Shown: piece after piece, positions 58,446 through 64,000 of the stretch
Layout of the letters: every line of letters starts with the position of its first letter
Position numbering within the stretch: position 1 is the first letter of the stretch
Notes under the pieces: model-generated
Told to the model about the DNA's origin: nothing
Database searches by the model: none
What the model saw: only the letters and a program-made list of their open reading frames with translations
Origin: Falciphora oryzae
Taxonomy: Eukaryota > Ascomycota > Sordariomycetes > Magnaporthales > Magnaporthaceae
Reading direction: 5' to 3'
Assembly (NCBI GenBank): GCA_000733355.1
Contig: JNVV01000067.1
Coordinates: 60,053 to 124,052 of the forward strand
DNA length: 64,000 nt
Made by a program: the position numbers and the translations under genes

Positions 58446-59330
58446 TTAATACCGGCGTTGGGCTTCCATAGTACGGGTATAGTTGGTCCGCATATCGGTT
58501 CGGATTTTGCGGATATGGTGTAACCGTTCCAGCGCTTTTTGGACTTTGGTTTTTTTAGGGTTGATTACGATTTTACATATGCGAGGGTTAAACCTATACA
58601 GTGCTTTAAAGGGATTAACGCTAATGGTTTCGTACTTGGCGTTATTGTACGCAAATTCGGCCTTATATAACATTGTTACCCAACCGTACTTTTTTCGGTT
58701 AATGGACGTCCGTAAGTAATGCGTTAGTGTTTGGTGGGTGCGCTTTATTTGGCCATCGGTTTAAGGATGGAACGCCGTGGATAGCCGTCGGGCTGAGTGC
58801 AAAGCTTTTCGGTACTTCGCCCAGAAGTGGCTTGTTAGCAGCGAATTTTTGTCGCTAACGATACCTTCCGGGGTGCCGAACTGGCACTTAACGTGCTGCT
58901 ACAGCATTTGGGCTAGTACAGGCGCCGAAATGGTTTTGCGCATTGGGATGAATTTGGCGTATTTGGTGAAGCGGTTAATTACTACAAGCACGGCATTATA
59001 CGTTTGTCCTGTGGAAGTTGGGTATTCGGGTAGCCCTGTAATGAAGTCCAGGCTAATCTTTTGGAATGGATGCTCCGGTAATGGGAGCGGTTGCAGTTCG
59101 CTATAGGGTTTGTGTTTGGGCACTTTAGCTCCCTGGCATGCCTGGCACGATTTAACGTAAGCTACGATATCCTTATCTAGGTTTTCCCAGTGGAATTTGC
59201 GTTTAATAAGTTTTATTGTTTTGTGAACTCCGAAATGTCCGGCCCGGGGGTCGTTGTGGTGCTGAGCCATGATTTGGGCTTTTAACGCTTTTTAGGCAGG
59301 TACTATTAAGCGTTCCCGGAAGTACAGAAC
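58446..59330 (-). pseudogene. Gypsy integrase
   Basis: The HHCC-type zinc-binding part contains HHNDPRAGHFGVHKTIKLI and SCQACQGAK. The core starts LDFITGLPEYPTSTGQTYNA with the first catalytic Asp. The FHP-stop-TDGQIKRTHQTL segment is the familiar FHPQTDGQ motif with Gln changed to TAA. AEFAYNNAKYETISVNPFKA is the conserved end of the core. Stops and the offset from the repeat frame make it non-functional. Confidence 0.8.
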
Positions 59331-59384
59331 TCCGTCTTCGTTCATATGGTATCCTTTGTGGGTGGTTCGGCTTTTTTTAGCCTT

Positions 59385-59925
59385 ATCGCCTCCTTAAGCG
59401 GCATCGCTTCTTCCGGCGGCATCACGTCTGGGCGCGGTATCGCTTCCTTTAGCGGCATCGCTTTTAGCGGCATCGCTTTCCCTGGCGGCATCGCGGCTTT
59501 GCGCGGTATCGCCTCTTTCGGCGGCATCGCGTTTCCGCGCGGTATCGCTTTTAGCGGTATCGCTTTTTTCGGCGGTATTGCGTCTCCGCGCGGCATCGTT
59601 TCCAGCGGTATCGCGTCTTTACGCGGTATCGCCTTTTTCGGCGGCATCGCTTTTAGCGGCATCGCGTCTCTGCGCGGTATCGTATCTTTACACGGCATTA
59701 TATCTTTATATGGCATCGCTTTTTGCGGTATCGCGTTTTTGCGCGGCATCGTGTCTTTGTACGGCATTATGTCTTTATATGGCATCGCTTTTTGCGGTAT
59801 CGCGTCTTTGCGCGGCATCGTATCTTTGTACGGCATTATATCTTTGTATGGTATCGCTTCCAGCGGTATCGCTTTCTGCGGTATCGCGTTTTTGCGCGGT
59901 ATTGCCTCTTTGGGCGGCCACGTTT
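59385..59925 (-). repeat. Fifteen-base tandem repeat inside pol
   Basis: About 35 imperfect copies of a 15-mer of the form GGCATCGCKTTTNGC (plus strand). Read on the minus strand they give pentads such as MPYKD, TMPRK, DAIPQ and KAMPL; the frame continuous with RNase H instead gives pentads such as KRDTA and ESDTA. The block lies between the RNase H end and the integrase zinc-binding part. Confidence 0.85.
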
Positions 59926-60218
59926 GTCCTAGCGGGTTGATCTCTTTGGATCCCGGCGCTGTTTTTTACTAAGGCACGCAATGCGATAACTTTTTGGTTT
60001 TGCGTTTGTAACCGCTTGACCAATTGGTATGTTGCTTGGCTTGGTTTATCGGCCCTGGCCGTTTCGTCCTTTATTAGTTCGATAATGACAGGGCGAGGGA
60101 GCAGTTGGTTATGAATAACGCTCCCAGCTCCAAGCTCCTCTGCCAGCAGTTCTTTTTTTGCCCGGGGCTGAGCCGTTGCGGACCTTTTTGGGTTACCCTT
60201 TGGGCTAGGCTTTGCCTG

Positions 60219-62154
60219 CTACTTTCGTCTCTTGTTGCGAGTGAGGGTTGCGATAGGGATTTGTATGGCTATTTGCAGCCCAGGCCGTAGAGACTGGTTA
60301 CTTTCGGCGATTTCCGAACGTGCCCGTTTTAGGCGAGGCTTTGACGGCATTTGTTTTTCGTCCTTCCCTTTTATAGGGGCATCGATTCGGGTAAGATAGT
60401 TTAGAGGGTCGACGCTATGATTACTCCCTTTTAAGCGGGCGCGTTGCCTTTTCCTTGGGTCGCGAACCCGAGTCGGAATCTTTTTTGCAGCTTGCATATA
60501 TTGCTTTACGACATTTGGATAATTCTTTTGGATCGTTAGTGTAGCTATTTGTTGGGTCAATTTACTTGGCAGGTGCGGCAACAAGTTTAGCTTGGCCGCA
60601 AGGGACGGGACGACGTCCTCGTATGTGATCTCTCCCCCTATATAATTTGGCCTTTTGGATAGACCGTCGGCGGGGTTGGTTTTGCCTGCTTTATGTTCAA
60701 TGTTAAAGTCAAACTGCGATAGCTTGTACACCCAGCGTGCCAATTTCCCGCGGAGGTCTTTCGCGGGTGTTTGGATTATTCCTTTTAGGGCTTGGTGGTC
60801 CGTTAGTACTGTAAATACTTTGGAAGCTCCTTTTAAGTATTGGCGCTAGTGCTTTAACGATTCGATAATCGCTAGTAGCTTCTGCTGGCCCGTGGCCCAT
60901 TTCTGCTCCGCGTTGGTTAGCTTGCGGGAATAGAAAGCCACGGGGTGCTACCTGCTATCCGTCAGTTGCGATAGGATGCTAGAGATGGCTTTGGTAGAAG
61001 CGTTTGTTTCCATTCGTGTTTTTTTAGTTGGATCCCAATGCTTTAGGATGGTGGCGTTCCCGAAAGCCTTTTTAAGTTTTTCGAATGCCCTAGCTGCCGA
61101 TTGCGGCTAGTCGAATATCCCTTTTTTTTTGCCGTTTTGACTGCCTTTAAGCAGCTCGGTTATGGGTGCTACTACGCGCGAGTAGCCGGGAATGAATTTG
61201 CGGTAAAAGTTGGCGAAGCTTAGGAACATTTGGATGTCCTTGTAGGACTCGGGTGGTTGCTACTCCTGGATAGCTTTTGTGCGATCGGGGTTTATGGAAA
61301 TGCTTTCCCTGGAAACCCGGAAGCCTAGGAATTCGACGTGGTCCTGGAAAAACTCGCATTTGGATTGCTTTGCATATAGCTCGTGCAACCGGAGTCGTTC
61401 CAAAATTTGCTTTATATGCATTTCGTGCTTTTCTTCGGTTTGGGAAAACATAATGATGTCGTCGAGATACACCACGTAGATGTGGTTTATTAGCTTTGCT
61501 AGCGCTTTATGCATGTAGGTTTGGAACGTTGACGGGGCGTTGGTTAATCCGAAAGGTATAATAGTGTATTCGAACAGCCCGTATTTGGTGCGGAAGGCTG
61601 TTTTTTACTGGTTTTGCTTTTTGATCCGGATGCGATGGTATGCGTCCCTTAAATCCAGTTTGGAAAACCACCTCGCTCCTGCCAGCCTGTCCATCAAGTT
61701 AGAGATAAGCGGCAAGGGATATCGGTTTTTGCGAGTGATTCGGTTAAGGGCGCGGTAGTTAACGCATAAGCGTAACGTGCCGTCCTTTTTGGGGACGAAC
61801 AGTACGGGGGATCCTGCGTCGGCCTCGGAGGGGTTGACCTTTCCTAAAGCCAGGTTCTTTTAAAGGTATTCCTTTAACGCTGCTGTTTGTTTTTCCGAAG
61901 TTGGGTACAGGGCGCCCACTGGGGGTTTGGTCCCTTCTTCCAATTTGATAGCGTGTTCCGCTTTTTTTTAGCAGTGGAAGTGCTTTGGCCCGTCGGCTCG
62001 AAAACACGTTGGTATAGGTTTGGAGGCGCGGGTCGAGGGGTTCGGCCAGCTTTTCTTCGTCCTTATCATCAAATGAGGGGACCGTGGGCTTGTGTGCATT
62101 GAGCTGGTAATGCGTTGCCGTAATATGCCCGATAACGGCCTTCGTTAGTTGCAT
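60219..62154 (-). pseudogene. Gypsy reverse transcriptase and RNase H
   Basis: The palm motif VVYLDDIIMFS lies at about 61,445-61,478, followed by HVEFLGFRVS and the [10 protein letters not shown] connection. The RNase H part reads HPVAFYSRKLTNAEQKW, VFTVLTDHQALKGI and FNIEHKAGKTNPADGLSKRP. The catalytic YLDD is intact, but TAG or TAA stops occur at 61,262-61,260, 61,109-61,107, 60,950-60,948, 60,848-60,846 and at the W of the fingers motif near 61,605. Confidence 0.8.
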
Positions 62155-62229
62155 TTGGTATGCTAGCGAGCCCGAAGCAACGGCGGCCGCCCAATCATTT
62201 GGGTTAGGGACGCGTGTTGTCCTAAACTC

Positions 62230-62532
62230 CTAGGACTGGTCGGCGTTAAATAGGTTAATGCTTTTTTGGGCTATCGTGGGATGCCCAATAAGGATATCTA
62301 GTGCGTCCGCACTTTTGCGGATGGCGTAAAACAGCGCGGTGATGGTTCGCTTTTGGCCTTTCCGATTTTGGGCTTTTAAAGTAATGTAATAGGCCCCATA
62401 ACATTTAATGGGTGCGCTTTGGATTCCGATAAGTTCGGGGATCGGCTTGGAGGCCGCGGGAAGTTTGAATTTCCTAATGAACTTATGGCTTACTGTATTC
62501 GCTGCGGCGCTTGTGTTTAGGTTTATTAGCAC
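62230..62532 (-). pseudogene. Gypsy aspartic-protease-like segment, active site lost
   Basis: INLNTSAAANTVSHKFIRKF followed by ALDILIGHPTI follows the retropepsin layout (active-site loop, then the ILG-type flap-strand motif). The expected D-[ST]-G-A is N-T-S-A here: Asp to Asn and Gly to Ser, both single G-to-A changes on the coding strand. Confidence 0.6.
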
Positions 62533-62789
62533 TTTGATTTGTCGTTTTATCGTTTAGACGTTTATGCCCGTTCTAAAGGAACGGCTATGGCCCTTTATGT
62601 TGAGGATGTTAAAGCCGTGAGGGTAGGGGTCGTTTAGCGGCTGTTTTCGTTTCCCGATTTATCGTTATACTTTATTTGGGAACGATAACGGTCGTTTCGA
62701 GCTGGGGTATGTTCGTTTTCGCCGTTGCCGTTACTCCTACGGTCGTAATCGAGTTCGTCGTCTTTGGGGTATTGGGCGTCGATTGCTTT

Positions 62790-63776
62790 TACCTTTTTAG
62801 GTTTGGTAGGGCAGTTAGTGGCCTAGTGACCCGTTTTTTCACAATTGTGGCATGTCCCGGGCTTCGGTCCCGTGTGGTCTGCTCGTTTGGCTTTGCCGTC
62901 GTAGCTTGATGGCTTTTTTGTTTGGGGCGTGCTGGACTTGGGGAACCGATGGTTTCCCGACCTCTTTTTATAACGGCGGGAGTCCTGCCGTTTAGAGTCG
63001 AAACGGCGCGAGTTATTACGGCCGTTAGGCCGGCGGTCATTTTGCCGGTTAGGCCGTCCTTTTCGTCCGTCCCTTTTTTGGGAGTGGTATCCCGAGGGGC
63101 GCTGGTTCCTGTAAGGCTTTTGGGACTGGCGATGCTCGAACGTTTTGCCAGAAGGCTTGCCTTTTTTAATAGCCCATTTCCTTTTTGCTGCGTTGGCAAC
63201 GTCCTTGGGGGTGTCCCAGTTGGTTTGCGCGTCGGCTACCAGCTCATTTTGTAACTAATTTTGCAAATGGAAGGAAAACTTTTTCGATAGGCGAAATAGC
63301 TGCTAAGGGTCCGTTTACGAGGCTTTAAGTTCAATTTTTTATGCTGATATTTGCCATTTGGTGAGGAACGATACCGGGGATTTTTAATGACCCTGGTGTA
63401 GTTGTTTGTGGCTGATCCAGCTATGGTGGATTTGGATGGTCGGGTCGATTCGTCCCTTTTCGAGGTAGTCGACGAAATCCGTTTATAGCTATTGGTGGGA
63501 CTTAGTTGAGCCGTACAGCCCTTCGGCGTAAGTTTTCCAGTTGGCGGCTATTTCGTAGTGTAACGAGGGCATTGCCTAAGTTATTTGCACCTAGTCGGGG
63601 GCGCTATCGTATAGCGTATTCCCTTTTTTGATACCTTGGACCCAGTTCCTTACTTCCGAAGGGGTGGCGTTGGCTTTAAAAGTATTAACGCTATATTTCG
63701 GGGGTTTGTTGTAACGCGGTGCAGGGGCGTGGTTTCGGGATTTGGATGATAGGATTTTTTTAAAAAGTTCCATCAT
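62790..63776 (-). pseudogene. Gypsy gag region with CCHC zinc knuckle
   Basis: Reads KYSVNTFKANATPSEVRNWV, then LHYEIAANWKTYAEGLYGST and VDYLEKGRIDP with stops in between, a basic Asn/Arg/Lys-rich stretch, and the knuckle CHNCEKTGH followed by TAG and ATNCP at about 62,810-62,853. Nucleocapsid-type RNA binding was the original role. The stop in the knuckle sits where an aromatic residue, often Trp or Tyr, is usual. Confidence 0.65.
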
Positions 63777-64000
63777 TTGGGCCGTGTTTCCGTCGCGGTG
63801 TTCCCTTATAAGGCGGCGGTCGTCCGGTCCGGGGGATTCGGAGCGTCGAATTGGAGCGCGCGATTGGTTCGATTTTGTGCGGTACGTGTGATGAAAAGAT
63901 CGTGAGTTGCGGGAAGTGTCCCTGGATCCGTGGTTGGAAGGGCTACGGGATCGGGGTTCGTCGCGCTTTGGAGATCGGGCTTTTCGTATCGTTAATTCCT

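Larger units (their letters stand above)
57900..64000 (-). mobile_element. Decayed Ty3/gypsy retrotransposon with chromodomain (chromovirus), runs off the window
   Basis: In minus-strand order from the window end: gag with a CCHC knuckle, protease-like segment, reverse transcriptase, RNase H, integrase and chromodomain, which is the Ty3/gypsy gene order. Many in-frame stops interrupt an otherwise continuous reading. They lie mainly where Trp (TAG) or Gln (TAA/TAG) is expected, matching CpA-to-TpA change as in repeat-induced point mutation. No LTR pair is visible: the 5' end lies beyond the window and the 3' LTR was not delimited. Confidence 0.85.

Noticed and set aside
59385..59925. CRISPR-like array
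   Set aside because: Units are contiguous 15-mers with no spacers, in a fungal retrotransposon.

Overview
The window looks like a GC-rich filamentous ascomycete chromosome (Pezizomycotina, most likely Sordariomycetes). The signs are short GT-AG introns with CTAAC/CTGAC-type branch sites, a RAD30/Pol eta gene with fungal intron positions, an RfeG-type regulator, a KapC-type bZIP, fungal NLR architecture, a DUF7580 protein and a mutation-scarred chromodomain gypsy element. Splice sites were placed by eye and family names are from memory; no search was run.

Bases 1-31,300 are ordinary core genome with long intergenic spacers. In order they hold a doubtful degraded coding stretch (1.4-2.5 kb, -), a tiny three-exon Cys-rich protein (2.7-3.2 kb, -), DNA polymerase eta (4.8-7.5 kb, +), an RfeG-like regulator (11.7-13.1 kb, +), an importin-beta family karyopherin of the SXM1/NMD5 type (18.0-22.1 kb, +), a secreted heme peroxidase (23.8-25.1 kb, +), a C2H2-plus-Zn2Cys6 transcription factor (25.4-28.0 kb, -), a Ure2p-like glutathione S-transferase (28.8-29.5 kb, -) and a four-helix membrane protein (30.1-31.2 kb, -).

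From about 31.7 kb the window becomes accessory and repeat-rich, with two assembly gaps (33,321-33,541 and 44,776-45,551). It opens with a roughly 0.86 kb element with ~100 bp terminal inverted repeats and a Tc1/mariner-like transposase fragment. Next come two large genes arranged head to head across about 700 bp: a 1,360-residue DUF7580 protein ending in two membrane helices (33,965-38,201, -), and a 1,698-residue NLR-type protein with acuF-type zinc finger, alpha/beta-hydrolase, NACHT and ankyrin parts (38,898-44,328, +). The ankyrin end of the NLR is made of near-identical 67 bp repeats that have lost the reading frame. This pair is the best candidate in the window for a recognition/response (heterokaryon incompatibility or immunity-like) module.

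Distal to it, 44.5-55 kb holds transposon debris, a truncated deaminase, a second inverted-repeat element, a KapC-like bZIP gene with one in-frame TAG and two compensating frameshifts, and two PD-(D/E)XK nuclease-like genes in tandem. The first of these is broken only by a TGA at an expected Trp; the second is broken by frameshifts. The end of the window (about 57.9-64 kb, -) is a degraded Ty3/gypsy chromovirus whose stops mostly sit at expected Trp or Gln positions, as RIP would produce. An expanded 15 bp tandem repeat lies between its RNase H and integrase parts.
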